A DNA stretch of 64,000 nt from DAOUTY01 sp964453665 (GTDB lineage: Bacteria; Chloroflexota; Dehalococcoidia; SZUA-161): the NCBI GenBank assembly GCA_964453665.1, contig CAYVQT010000005.1, positions 1-64,000 on the forward strand, in the 5' to 3' direction. Under the pieces are notes generated by a model. The model was not told the DNA's origin. It saw nothing but the letters and a program-made list of their open reading frames with translations, and ran no database searches. Both the position numbers and the translations under genes were made by a program. Below, piece by piece: positions 49,874 to 58,455 of this stretch (position 1 is the first letter of the stretch; every line of letters begins with the position of its first letter).

Positions 49874-50317
49874 ATGAAGCAACACGATCTGGGCCCAAAG
49901 GTGGGGTCAAAACGTGGTAGAAAGCGGGTCGGTCGGGGCGATGGCAGCGGGCATGGCACTTATTCATGCCGGGGTTGCAAGGGACAGAAGTCGCGCTCCG
50001 GTGGGGGCGTGGGGCTAAGGTTTGAAGGTGGTCAGACCCCCCTGGTTAAGCGCTTGCCTTCTACACGCGGCTTCACCAATATTTTCAAGACTGATTATAC
50101 ATTAGTGAATCTGCGGCGGCTGAGAATCTTTGAAGAAGGCGCCGAAGTTACACCACAGAGCCTTCTTGATGCTGGACTGGTGCCTTCGCTTAAGAAACCG
50201 ATCAAGGTCCTCGGCGATGGCGAACTTCAACGTCCCCTCGTAGTAAAAGCTAATAAGTTCAGTCAGACCGCTAAGCAGAAGATAGAAGCCTCTGGTGGTA
50301 AAGCGGAGGAGATTTAG
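49874..50317 (+). CDS. rplO: Ribosomal protein uL15
   Basis: 147 residues. VGRGDGSGHGTYSCRGCKGQ, RSGGGVGLRFEGGQTPL and the C-terminal VVKANKFSQTAKQKIEASGG are diagnostic. The two Cys (SCRGC) near residue 36 are less usual. Start ATG 49874. Confidence 0.97.
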   Translation: MKQHDLGPKVGSKRGRKRVGRGDGSGHGTYSCRGCKGQKSRSGGGVGLRFEGGQTPLVKRLPSTRGFTNIFKTDYTLVNLRRLRIFEEGAEVTPQSLLDAGLVPSLKKPIKVLGDGELQRPLVVKANKFSQTAKQKIEASGGKAEEI

Positions 50318-50332
50318 GGGATAGCGGGGCAG

Positions 50333-51646
50333 ATGCGACAAGCACAGACTAGTCAAAAGCCAAAGTTACTTCAAGCCACAATAGATGCCTTCAGGCTCCC
50401 TGACTTGAGGCGAAAGCTGCTTTTCACCCTCGCCATGCTGGTCATCTTTCGCTTCGTGGCCCATGTCCCTGTTCCTGGCGTTGACCGCGTCGAGCTTGCG
50501 GCCTTATTCGAGTCAAATGCGCTCCTGGGTATGCTTGACCTTTTCAGCGGTGGGGCGATGAGGTACTTGAGCATTGCTGCGATGGGCGTTTATCCCTATA
50601 TTACCGCTACGATTATCATGCAGCTCTTAGTTCCGGTCATACCCCGACTGCATGCGCTCTCTCGAGAGGGTGAGGAGGGGCGAAGGAAGATTAACCAGTA
50701 TACCCACTGGCTGATGGTGCCAATGGCGTTGCTCCAGGGCTACGGGCAGTTAATTTATTTCCAGAGCCAGGGCGTTTTCCAGGAGGGAGTAAGAGTTGGG
50801 CTAACGGGTGATGCGTTACTACCCACAGCGGCCATGCTTTTATCATTAACGGCAGGCACGGTTTTCCTCGTATGGCTGGGTGAGCGTATAACCGAGAACG
50901 GAATTGGCAATGGCATATCTATCATAATATTCGGAGGCATTGTCGCTGGACTGCCAGCGAATATCGGGCGGAGTTTCCTGCAAGCCGGTACTAGCGGCTT
51001 GCTTACGTTGATTATCCTTCTGGTGGCGATCGCTTTCTTCATAGTGTTTGTTAATGAGGCGGTGCGCCGGATCCCCGTCCAGTATTCGCGAAGCCTGTTC
51101 CGCGGCGGCAAGATGTATCGGCAATCAGGGGGGACCCATATCCCCATGAGGGTTAACTCAGCGGGGATGATTCCGCTGATCTTTGCCTATGCGATTCTGA
51201 TGTTTCCATCAGTAATAGCCAGCTACGTCGGGTCCACATATATTCAAGACCTGCTGGGTGTGGACGGGTATATCTACTGGGTGCTTCTATTTTTCCTTGT
51301 CGTCGGGTTCACTTTCTTCTATACTATGGTGATTTTCCAGCAGCAGAACCTGGCCGATACCTTGCAGAGACAGGGAGGATTTATCCCGGGCATACGGCCC
51401 GGACGTCCCACTGCTGAATATCTGAATAAGGTAGTCGTTCGCATCACCTGGGGCGGTGCGTTATTCCTGGCCACTGTGGCGGTGTGTCCTCTGTTATCGC
51501 GGTGGCTGGTCGGCGGTGCTGCAAGTACCAACCTTATGCTTATCTCCGCTGCTGGTCTGCTGATCGTCGTGGGCGTAGTATTGGATACCATGAGGCAGAT
51601 TGAGGCACAGCTTCTGATGCGGCAATATGAAGGTTTTATTAAATGA
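50333..51646 (+). CDS. secY: Protein translocase subunit SecY
   Basis: 437 residues with ten predicted membrane helices. Opening LRRKLLFTLAMLVIFRFVAH, the plug region LDLFSGGAMRYLSIAAMGVY, and the cytoplasmic loops RRIPVQYSRS and QGGFIPGIRPGRPTAEYLN that contact SecA and the ribosome. It forms the membrane channel with SecE and SecG (encoded elsewhere). Last four bases overlap adk (ATGA). Confidence 0.97.
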   Translation: MRQAQTSQKPKLLQATIDAFRLPDLRRKLLFTLAMLVIFRFVAHVPVPGVDRVELAALFESNALLGMLDLFSGGAMRYLSIAAMGVYPYITATIIMQLLVPVIPRLHALSREGEEGRRKINQYTHWLMVPMALLQGYGQLIYFQSQGVFQEGVRVGLTGDALLPTAAMLLSLTAGTVFLVWLGERITENGIGNGISIIIFGGIVAGLPANIGRSFLQAGTSGLLTLIILLVAIAFFIVFVNEAVRRIPVQYSRSLFRGGKMYRQSGGTHIPMRVNSAGMIPLIFAYAILMFPSVIASYVGSTYIQDLLGVDGYIYWVLLFFLVVGFTFFYTMVIFQQQNLADTLQRQGGFIPGIRPGRPTAEYLNKVVVRITWGGALFLATVAVCPLLSRWLVGGAASTNLMLISAAGLLIVVGVVLDTMRQIEAQLLMRQYEGFIK

Positions 51647-52317
51647 GCAGTGTGAAGCAATTGCACGTTATTCTTTTGGGAGCCCCGGGGGCGGGTAAAG
51701 GAACTCAGGCGGTCCTGATTTCTCGGAGGCTGGGGCTGGCGCATATCGCCTCCGGCGATCTTTTCCGACAGGAGCAAAACAGCGGCAGCGAGTTGGGGAA
51801 AATCGCCAAGTCCTATATGGAAAAGGGTTTGCTTGTTCCCGACGAGGTGACTGTGAAAATGATTCTTGGCAGGATCGCGGACCCTGATTGTGCCAGGGGT
51901 GTTCTGTTAGACGGTTTCCCCAGAACTCTGGAGCAGGCAAAGGCGTTGGATAGGGAGCTGGCAGAGCAGGGTAAAGGCATTGATCTGGTATTATATATTA
52001 AGGTCTCTAATGAGGAGCTTCTGAAGCGCCTGAGCGGGCGCTGGATTTGCCGAAACTGCCAGGCGCCTTATAACACTGTTGAGATGCAGCCGAAAGTATC
52101 GGGCAAATGTGATCATTGTGGTGGTGAGCTTTATCAGCGTCCCGATGACACTGAAGAGACGGCGAGGAAGCGGCTCGACGTCTATTTTACCCAGACTGTG
52201 CCTCTTATAGAGTACTATTCGGGAGCGGGGAAGTTGGTAGAGATCGATGGTGATAAGTCGGTCGAGGAGGTCGGCGAAGGTCTGATTGATGCTATCGGTG
52301 CAAGGATTGCGAGATGA
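51643..52317 (+). CDS. adk: Adenylate kinase
   Basis: 224 residues, interconverts ATP plus AMP and 2 ADP. P-loop LLGAPGAGKGTQA (11-23), AMP site ASGDLFRQE and LLDGFPRTLEQA, and a zinc-type LID with CRNCQAPY and CDHCGGEL, then RPDDTEETARKRLDVY. Start and stop overlap the neighbours by four bases on both sides. Confidence 0.97.
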   Translation: MSSVKQLHVILLGAPGAGKGTQAVLISRRLGLAHIASGDLFRQEQNSGSELGKIAKSYMEKGLLVPDEVTVKMILGRIADPDCARGVLLDGFPRTLEQAKALDRELAEQGKGIDLVLYIKVSNEELLKRLSGRWICRNCQAPYNTVEMQPKVSGKCDHCGGELYQRPDDTEETARKRLDVYFTQTVPLIEYYSGAGKLVEIDGDKSVEEVGEGLIDAIGARIAR

Positions 52318-53084
52318 CTCAGGTCAGACATGAGATGGGCATAATATTGAAGTCGCCACGGGAAATCGCTTACATGCGGGATGCAGGTCGGGTAGTGGCG
52401 GCTGTGCTTGATGAGGTGGCCAAGAGGGTAAGGCCGGGGATAACTACTGCGGAGCTGGATGATATCGCCGTCAGTGAACTGAAAAAATGGGGGGCTGAGG
52501 CCTCATTTAAAGGATATCGCGGTTTCCCGGCGTCGCTCTGCACATCGGTGAATGAAGAAGTGGTGCATGGTATACCGGGAAAGCGAATGCTTAACGAGGG
52601 CGAAATAATTTCATTGGATTTCGGGGCTTTGTTGAATAGTTTTCATGGTGATGCTGCTGTAACGGTAGGGGTCGGGAGGATAAGCTCCGAGGCTCAGAGG
52701 ATAATCGATGCTACAAGGGGCGCATTAGAGGCGGGGATAGCTGTTGCTAAAATTGGTACCAGGTTGGGAGACGTATCGGCGGCGATCCAGTCATATGCTG
52801 AGGCCAGAGGCTTCTCTGTAGTAAGAGAGTATGTAGGTCATGGCATTGGTCGGGAACTGCACGAAGACCCTCAAGTTCCTAATTTTGGTGTCCCCGGAGA
52901 AGGACCTGTGCTTCAGAAAGGCATGACTATGGCTCTGGAGCCCATGCTCAATGCTGGAGAGTGGCGCACCAGGGTGGCTGAAGATAGGTGGACGGTTGTT
53001 ACCGCTGATGGTAAGCTTTCGGCCCACTTCGAGAATACAATTGCGATTGGTGAGAGTGGTCCCGAGATACTGACTCGACTTTAG
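52314..53084 (+). CDS. map: Methionine aminopeptidase, type I
   Basis: 256 residues, removes initiator Met. GIILKSPREIAYMRDAG start; metal ligands in SLDFGALLNSFHGDAAVTVG (two Asp), YVGHGIGRELHEDP (His), ALEPMLNAG (Glu) and HFENTIAI (Glu). ATG 52314 overlaps the adk stop. ATG 52335 is an alternative. Confidence 0.97.
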   Translation: MTQVRHEMGIILKSPREIAYMRDAGRVVAAVLDEVAKRVRPGITTAELDDIAVSELKKWGAEASFKGYRGFPASLCTSVNEEVVHGIPGKRMLNEGEIISLDFGALLNSFHGDAAVTVGVGRISSEAQRIIDATRGALEAGIAVAKIGTRLGDVSAAIQSYAEARGFSVVREYVGHGIGRELHEDPQVPNFGVPGEGPVLQKGMTMALEPMLNAGEWRTRVAEDRWTVVTADGKLSAHFENTIAIGESGPEILTRL

Positions 53085-53100
53085 GGATGGTCTGGAAGCA

Positions 53101-53319
53101 GTGTCGAAAAAGGAAGCTATTGAAGTTGAGGGTACGGTAGTTGAGCCTTTGCCCAACGCGATGTTTCGTGTGGAACTGGCCAATGGGCACCAGGTGCTGG
53201 CGCACGCTTCGGGAAAGATGAGGCTGCATTTCATAAGGATTCTACGCGGCGACAAGGTTCTGGTGGAACTCTCGCCGTATGATCTGTCACGAGGAAGGAT
53301 TACCTATCGTTTTAAATGA
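53101..53319 (+). CDS. infA: Translation initiation factor IF-1
   Basis: 72 residues, an OB fold that occupies the A site at initiation. EVEGTVVEPLPNAMFRVEL, HVLAHASGKMR-like HQVLAHASGKMRLHFIRI and LSPYDLSRGRITYRFK are standard. GTG start at 53101. Confidence 0.97.
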   Translation: MSKKEAIEVEGTVVEPLPNAMFRVELANGHQVLAHASGKMRLHFIRILRGDKVLVELSPYDLSRGRITYRFK

Positions 53320-53348
53320 TAACCTGAGAAGACTAAAGGGTGTGTGAG

Positions 53349-53462
53349 ATGAAGGTGAGGGCTTCGGTCAAAGTTCGCTGTGAAAAATGCAAGATTGTTA
53401 AACGTAAAGGCGTAATCAGGGTTATTTGCTCAAATCCCAGACATAGGCAAAGACAGGGCTAG
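53349..53462 (+). CDS. rpmJ: Ribosomal protein bL36
   Basis: 37 residues, too short for most ORF cut-offs. MKVRASVKVRCEKCKIVKRK then ICSNPRHRQRQG. Zinc ligands are Cys11, Cys14, Cys27 and His32, the zinc-binding form. Start ATG 53349 behind GTGTGAG. It lies in the standard place between infA and rpsM. Confidence 0.95.
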   Translation: MKVRASVKVRCEKCKIVKRKGVIRVICSNPRHRQRQG

Positions 53463-53480
53463 TCTTACTTAGGAGGGGTA

Positions 53481-53870
53481 ATGGCGCGTATTGCTGGTGT
53501 CGATATACCCAAGGATAAGAGGGTGGAAGTATCGTTGTGCTATATCTTTGGCATTGGCCCTAACTCGAGTAGAAGGATACTGGAGCAAACGGGAATAAGC
53601 CCCGATGTCAAGGTCAAGGATCTTACGGATGAAGAGGTAAACCGCATACGCGAGGCCATCGACAAGGGGTATAGAGTAGAAGGTGACCTCAGGAAAGAAA
53701 TTAATTTCAACATCAAACGGTTTATCGATATTGGGTCCTATCGTGGCTTTAGACATCGTCGGGGACTGCCGGTTCGTGGCCAGCGTACCAAGACGAATGC
53801 TCGCACCAAACGCGGTTCCCGTAAGACGGTAGCTGGCAGAGGCAGGCGCCGTGGCATGACCAAGAAGTAA
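53481..53870 (+). CDS. rpsM: Ribosomal protein uS13
   Basis: 129 residues, 30S head and inter-subunit bridge. RIAGVDIPKDKRVEVSLCYI, FGIGPNSSRRIL and RHRRGLPVRGQRTKTNARTK are diagnostic. ATG 53481 follows TAGGAGGGG. Confidence 0.97.
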   Translation: MARIAGVDIPKDKRVEVSLCYIFGIGPNSSRRILEQTGISPDVKVKDLTDEEVNRIREAIDKGYRVEGDLRKEINFNIKRFIDIGSYRGFRHRRGLPVRGQRTKTNARTKRGSRKTVAGRGRRRGMTKK

Positions 53871-53883
53871 GTGGAGGTGATCG

Positions 53884-54276
53884 ATGGCTAGGAAGAAGCC
53901 GACCAGGCTCAAAAGACGTGAGAGGAAAGCGATTCCGCGGGGGTGCGCTTATATCCAGTCCACCTTTAACAATACGATAATCACCCTTACTGATCCCCAG
54001 GGCAATGTCATAGCGTGGGGCAGTTCGGGCACTGCCGGATTTAAGGGGTCACGCAAAGGTACTGCCTATGCTGCACAAAGGGCGGCAGAAGCTACGGCCA
54101 AGAGAGGGATGGACCACGGGCTGCGACAGATCGATGTCTATGTTAGAGGTCCCGGAAGTGGGCGGGAGGCTGCGATTCGTTCGCTTCAGGCTGCAGGTCT
54201 CGATATTACCAGCATCAGAGATGTGACACCTATACCGCACAACGGCTGTCGTCCCCCGAAGAGGCGACGGATTTAA
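53884..54276 (+). CDS. rpsK: Ribosomal protein uS11
   Basis: 130 residues. GCAYIQSTFNNTIITLTDPQ, GFKGSRKGTAYAAQRAAE, GPGSGREAAIRSLQAAGL and PHNGCRPPKRRRI are the conserved stretches. Start ATG 53884. Confidence 0.97.
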   Translation: MARKKPTRLKRRERKAIPRGCAYIQSTFNNTIITLTDPQGNVIAWGSSGTAGFKGSRKGTAYAAQRAAEATAKRGMDHGLRQIDVYVRGPGSGREAAIRSLQAAGLDITSIRDVTPIPHNGCRPPKRRRI

Positions 54277-54288
54277 AGGAGGTTTAAA

Positions 54289-54915
54289 ATGGCCCGTTAC
54301 ACGGGGCCGGCTTGTCGTGTTTGTCGGCGTCATGGTGAGAAGCTGATGCTGAAGGGCGCTAGATGCTTCACGCCTAAGTGCTCGGTAATGCAGAAGCATA
54401 CCCCTCCGGGGCAGCACGGGAGCGCTCGTCGCAAGGTTTCCGAGTATAGCCTCCTGCTAAGGGAGAAGCAAAAAGCGCGTCATATTTACGGCGTGCTTGA
54501 ACGCCAGTTTCGAAAGCATTATGCTGAAGCCGAGCGGCGTCCCGGGCAAAGCGGAGAGAACCTTTTACAGATATTGGAGATGAGGCTGGATAACGTAGTT
54601 TACCGATTGGGCTTTGCGGAATCACGCCGCCAGGCGAGGCAACTGGTGCAGCACGGACATATAACCGTTAATGGGCGAGTGACTAATATACCGTCTTGCC
54701 AGGTTAAGGAGATGGATGTTATCACCTGGAAGGAAGGAAGTACTAAAACCGTTCTATATAAGGTGGCAGCTCAGGAAATAGAGAGTAAATTAATCCCGAG
54801 CTGGTTGAGTTTGAATCAGGACAACCTCTCGGGACAGGTAATTTCGGCTCCATCGCGTAGCGATATCGAGACTGCCATTGATGAGCGGCTCATCGTAGCA
54901 TTTTATTCAAGATAG
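54289..54915 (+). CDS. rpsD: Ribosomal protein uS4, zinc-type
   Basis: 208 residues, 16S 5'-domain assembly initiator. ARYTGPACRVCRRHGEKLML and CFTPKC give Cys9, Cys12, Cys26 and Cys31, the zinc-binding form known from Thermus. The S4 RNA-binding domain is RLDNVVYRLGFAESRRQARQ. Start ATG 54289 behind AAAGGAGG. Confidence 0.97.
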   Translation: MARYTGPACRVCRRHGEKLMLKGARCFTPKCSVMQKHTPPGQHGSARRKVSEYSLLLREKQKARHIYGVLERQFRKHYAEAERRPGQSGENLLQILEMRLDNVVYRLGFAESRRQARQLVQHGHITVNGRVTNIPSCQVKEMDVITWKEGSTKTVLYKVAAQEIESKLIPSWLSLNQDNLSGQVISAPSRSDIETAIDERLIVAFYSR

Positions 54916-54945
54916 ACTTTCAGGCATTTTTTTTGAGGAGGTAGC

Positions 54946-55971
54946 GTGTTGCTGGAGGACGTGGTTCCCAAGATAGAGTGCGAAGACATCTCTGAGAATT
55001 ACGGGAAATTTATTATTGAGCCCTTGGAACCCGGCTTCGGGGTCACAGTGGGCAATAGTCTGCGCCGTGTGCTCCTGAGTTCACTTCGCGGGGCAGCGGT
55101 AACTGCGGTGAAGATCGAGGGAGTGCAGCATGAGTTCACCACTATTTCTCATGTAAAGGAAGACGTCATAGAATTTCTGCTCAATGTTAAGGAACTGCGG
55201 CTCAAGGCCTTTTCCGAGAGATCGGGCAGATTATTTCTCGAGGTCAAGGGTGAAGGTACAGTTTGTGCTGGCGATATTAAACCATCTGCTGATTTCGAGG
55301 TGGTTAACCCTGAGTTACATCTGGCTACGCTTGATTCGCCGGATGCTTTTCTGGACGTTGTGTTCTACGTTGAACAGGGTAAGGGATATGTACCCGCCGG
55401 TCGTGGGGATGGTTTGCCGCTCGGCGTTATTCCTGTGGATGCTATTTATACGCCGGTGCGCCGCGTGAATTACAGTATAGAGAAAACCCGCGTTGGCCAG
55501 GTAAGCAACTATGATCGGCTGATCCTTGAAGTATGGACCGATGGCACCACCTTACCGAGCGAAGCAGTGTCACAGAGTGCTGAGATTCTGGTCAATCATT
55601 TTGCCCTGTTCTACGATTTGGGTAAGGCCCCGGTAGAGGGAGAGAAGCTACCTATACCGGCTGTCCCTCCAGAGCAATACGAGATGCCATTGGAGCAACT
55701 TGGTCTTTCAGCGCGCACGTTTAACTCCTTGCGTCGAAGCGGTATAACTAAAGTCGGTGAGCTTCTGGAGAAGAGCGATGCTGATTTGCTCGGACTCAGA
55801 AGCTTCGGACAGAAATCATTGGACGAGGTAAAAGAGCGGCTTGAGGTGCTCGATATAAAACCGCTGCCCTCGGAAGAGGAGATAGAATCCCTTGCGGACG
55901 AAGTTGAGGCCGGCTCTGAGGAGGCTGGCGGCAAAGAGAACTTTGACGAAGTAGACGAGGTGGAGGACTAG
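54946..55971 (+). CDS. rpoA: RNA polymerase alpha subunit
   Basis: 341 residues. N-terminal assembly domain with YGKFIIEPLEPGFGVTVGNS and LRRVLLSSLRGAAVTAVKIE; the C-terminal helix-hairpin domain LGLSARTFNSLRRSGITKVG, ELLEKSDADLLGLRSFGQKS recognises UP elements and activators. The very acidic last 30 residues (EADEVEAGSEEAGG-like) extend the usual protein. GTG 54946 follows GAGGAGGTAGC. Confidence 0.97.
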   Translation: MLLEDVVPKIECEDISENYGKFIIEPLEPGFGVTVGNSLRRVLLSSLRGAAVTAVKIEGVQHEFTTISHVKEDVIEFLLNVKELRLKAFSERSGRLFLEVKGEGTVCAGDIKPSADFEVVNPELHLATLDSPDAFLDVVFYVEQGKGYVPAGRGDGLPLGVIPVDAIYTPVRRVNYSIEKTRVGQVSNYDRLILEVWTDGTTLPSEAVSQSAEILVNHFALFYDLGKAPVEGEKLPIPAVPPEQYEMPLEQLGLSARTFNSLRRSGITKVGELLEKSDADLLGLRSFGQKSLDEVKERLEVLDIKPLPSEEEIESLADEVEAGSEEAGGKENFDEVDEVED

Positions 55972-56007
55972 TTTGTTCGACGTTAGCTATTATCCAGTGA
56001 GGAAGAG

Positions 56008-56358
56008 ATGAGACACAGGGTAGCCGGTCGCAGACTTTCCAGGTCAACAGGCCATAGGAAGGCGCTATATAGGAACTTGGTAACTGACCTATTGCGCTAT
56101 GAGAAGATCGTTACTACTGAGGCTAAGGCTAAGGAAGTGCGGCCTTTGGCGGAGAAGGTGATCACCTGGGGTAAGCAGGGGACTTTGCATACTCGCCGCC
56201 AGGCACTCTCCTTTGTGCTGGACAAGAAAGTGGTGGACAAGGTGTTTACCGAGATCGGCCCCAGGTACGCTGAGAGGCCAGGCGGTTACACCAGACTGGT
56301 CAAGCTGGGGCCGAGGTTGGGAGACGCAGCTCCCATGGCGCAGCTGGAACTGGTTTAG
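56008..56358 (+). CDS. rplQ: Ribosomal protein bL17
   Basis: 116 residues. MRHRVAGRRLSRSTGHRKAL, LLRYEKIVTTEAKAKEVRPL and RPGGYTRLVKLGPRLGDAAP are diagnostic. Start ATG 56008, with the truA ATG immediately after its stop. Confidence 0.97.
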   Translation: MRHRVAGRRLSRSTGHRKALYRNLVTDLLRYEKIVTTEAKAKEVRPLAEKVITWGKQGTLHTRRQALSFVLDKKVVDKVFTEIGPRYAERPGGYTRLVKLGPRLGDAAPMAQLELV

Positions 56359-57132
56359 ATGGAGTTGCTGCCATCAAGAAAATTGGCGCTGATCGTAGAA
56401 TACGAGGGAACTAATTACAAGGGGTTTCAGTTTCAACTTGGTGTGCCAACGGTTCAGGGGGACATCGAGCGCGCTCTGGAGAAGCTGACCGGTGAAAGGA
56501 TTCGAATCGTTGGTGCCGGACGTACAGATACGGGGGTTCATGCCAGGGGGCAGGTTGTTAGCTTCAGCAGCTTCTCAACGCTGTCTCTTGAAGCTTTGAC
56601 CGGGGCTCTTAATTTCTATCTTAGGCCGGATATTGCAGTCAAGGCTGCGAGTGAGGTAGAAAACAGCTTTAATGCCAGGAGGGACGCAATTAGTCGGGAA
56701 TATCGCTATCAAATCTTTAACGGGCCTATGCCTTCTCCATTAATGCAGCGATATTCTTATTTCGTGCCTCATACTCTTGATACTGATGCGATGAACGAAG
56801 TATGCCGGTGTCTGATAGGGGGCCATGATTTCGCCTCGTTCACTGGCCCGACTAGCCGCAGGACGGTGCGCGAGGTCTACAAAGCAGAGGTATCGAAAGA
56901 AGGGGAATCAGTGCTTTTCGATATAGTGGCCAACTCTTTCTTGAGGAAGCAGGTACGTTGCACGGTGGGTGCCATGGTTAGAGTTGGTTTGGGCAGGCTG
57001 ACGGTGGAGGAGTTTGAGGAAATAATGCAGGCGAAGGCCCCCGGCCTGGCAGCACCCGCAGCGCCGCCTTACGGCCTCTGTCTGATGAAGGTTAACTATC
57101 CTGAGGGCAAGTTCAGTATAAAGGGCAGTTAG
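56359..57132 (+). CDS. truA: tRNA pseudouridine synthase TruA
   Basis: 257 residues, makes pseudouridine at positions 38-40 of tRNA anticodon arms. Catalytic Asp57 in GAGRTDTGVHARGQVVSF, YEGTNYKGFQFQ start, and the C-terminal ANSFLRKQVRCTVGAMVRVG. Coupled to rplQ and rplM on both sides without gaps, as in other bacteria. Confidence 0.96.
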   Translation: MELLPSRKLALIVEYEGTNYKGFQFQLGVPTVQGDIERALEKLTGERIRIVGAGRTDTGVHARGQVVSFSSFSTLSLEALTGALNFYLRPDIAVKAASEVENSFNARRDAISREYRYQIFNGPMPSPLMQRYSYFVPHTLDTDAMNEVCRCLIGGHDFASFTGPTSRRTVREVYKAEVSKEGESVLFDIVANSFLRKQVRCTVGAMVRVGLGRLTVEEFEEIMQAKAPGLAAPAAPPYGLCLMKVNYPEGKFSIKGS

Positions 57133-57564
57133 ATGGGAACCTACAGCACGAAAGCCTCTGATATCGAGCGGAAGTGGTGGGTTATCGATGCCTCGGGGAA
57201 AACGCTGGGCAGGTTGGCGTCGGAGGTCGCATCACTCCTTAAAGGCAAACATAAGCCGATTTATTCTCCGCATCTTGATGTTGGCGACTATGTTATAGTT
57301 GTAAATGCGGCCGAAGTAAGGGTGACGGGCAACAAGCTCGCCCAGAAGTTCTATTACCGTCATTCTGGATACCCCGGAGGTCTGAAAAGCATCAGTCTGG
57401 GAAGGATGATGGAGACTCATCCCACCAGAGTGATCGAGCATGCAGTAAAGGGGATGTTGCCGCACAATCGGCTGGGTGCTGCGATGTTAAAGAAGCTCAA
57501 GGTCTATCCCGGGGCCGAGCATCCCCATAAGGCTCAGGTGAAGACGACGGAAAAGGAGAGTTAG
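57133..57564 (+). CDS. rplM: Ribosomal protein uL13
   Basis: 143 residues. KWWVIDASGKTLGRLASEVA, SPHLDVGDYVIVVNAAEVRV and AVKGMLPHNRLGAAMLKKLK are diagnostic. Start ATG 57133 directly after truA stop. Confidence 0.97.
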   Translation: MGTYSTKASDIERKWWVIDASGKTLGRLASEVASLLKGKHKPIYSPHLDVGDYVIVVNAAEVRVTGNKLAQKFYYRHSGYPGGLKSISLGRMMETHPTRVIEHAVKGMLPHNRLGAAMLKKLKVYPGAEHPHKAQVKTTEKES

Positions 57565-57565
57565 G

Positions 57566-57961
57566 TTGAGCGAGCAAGCCTATTTTCGCGGTACAGGGCG
57601 GAGGAAGTCAGCAGTGGCTCAGGTGAGGTTAATGGCGGGCAACGGGGCGATTATAGTAAATGGCAAGCCATTCGAGGATATTTACGGCCTGCTGCGATGG
57701 CAGTCCGAAATCCTCCAGCCGCTGAGGGTTACCGATACCGAGGGTAAGTTCAATGCCATTGTGAAGGTAGAAGGTGGCGGTATCTCGTCCCAGGCTGGAG
57801 CCATCCGTCATGGTATAAGCCGTGCTCTGGTTGTAATGGATGAGAACCTCAAGCCGCTTCTTCGCAGTCACGGTCTGCTCACCAGGGATGCCCGTGTTAA
57901 GGAGCGGAAGAAGTACGGGCTGAAGAGGGCACGCAAGGCGCGCCAGTACCGCAAGCGATAG
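57566..57961 (+). CDS. rpsI: Ribosomal protein uS9
   Basis: 131 residues, last gene of the operon. YFRGTGRRKSAVAQVRLMAG, GGGISSQAGAIRHGISRAL and the C-terminal KKYGLKRARKARQYRKR that touches P-site tRNA. Start TTG 57566, one base after rplM. Confidence 0.97.
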   Translation: MSEQAYFRGTGRRKSAVAQVRLMAGNGAIIVNGKPFEDIYGLLRWQSEILQPLRVTDTEGKFNAIVKVEGGGISSQAGAIRHGISRALVVMDENLKPLLRSHGLLTRDARVKERKKYGLKRARKARQYRKR

Positions 57962-57997
57962 TATTCACTGTTTATAATAAAGGAAACGTGCACCTGA

Positions 57998-58033
57998 TGT
58001 GCTCTTCGGGCAATTTGCGCGAAGAGCACTTTT
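57998..58033 (+). terminator. Rho-independent terminator of the ribosomal operon
   Basis: GTGCTCTTCG and CGAAGAGCAC form a perfect 10-bp stem with an 11-base loop, followed by TTTTTAT. It starts 37 bases after the rpsI stop. Confidence 0.93.
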
Positions 58034-58185
58034 TATCACTCACATCTTCGTCGGGCATACTCGGGTATTTAGTGTGAGTATTGAATCGGGATTCGTGGTC
58101 GTCGTTGACAGCATCCGCAGCGCATTTTATATAATACGCGGCTGCGATAAAAGCCATGTATTTAATTGTGAAGCTCAATCTCCTC

Positions 58186-58212
58186 AATGCTCGCCCCGCA
58201 AAGGCGAGCATT
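58186..58212. repeat. Perfect 10-bp hairpin
   Basis: AATGCTCGCC and GGCGAGCATT enclose CCGCAAA. No T-run follows. It lies 244 bases before the peptidase start, and is not similar to the edge repeats. Confidence 0.6.
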
Positions 58213-58455
58213 ACACTGATGCGAGATTTTTACTTCGACCTGTTCCATGACTCTGGAATCGATATCTGAACGACGCGCAAACCACATAAGATGTATGGTT
58301 CAATGCAGTAGGATAGTCTTTCCATTAAGCTGCTTTCTGTTTTATACTTACGGTTGGCGATATTTTGTGATTTGAAGGTTGGGCTATTGAGACCGCCGGT
58401 TAGTGGATGACCGATATATACACATGATGAGAAGTAATTAATAGAAGGGGATAGG

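Larger units (their letters stand above)
57962..58455. other. Intergenic with terminator and hairpin
   Basis: No gene is supported. It holds the operon terminator (57998-58033), a perfect 10-bp hairpin (58186-58212) and AT-rich sequence near 58340 with TATACT but no good -35. No RNA gene is seen. Reading frames here lack any family resemblance. Confidence 0.6.
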
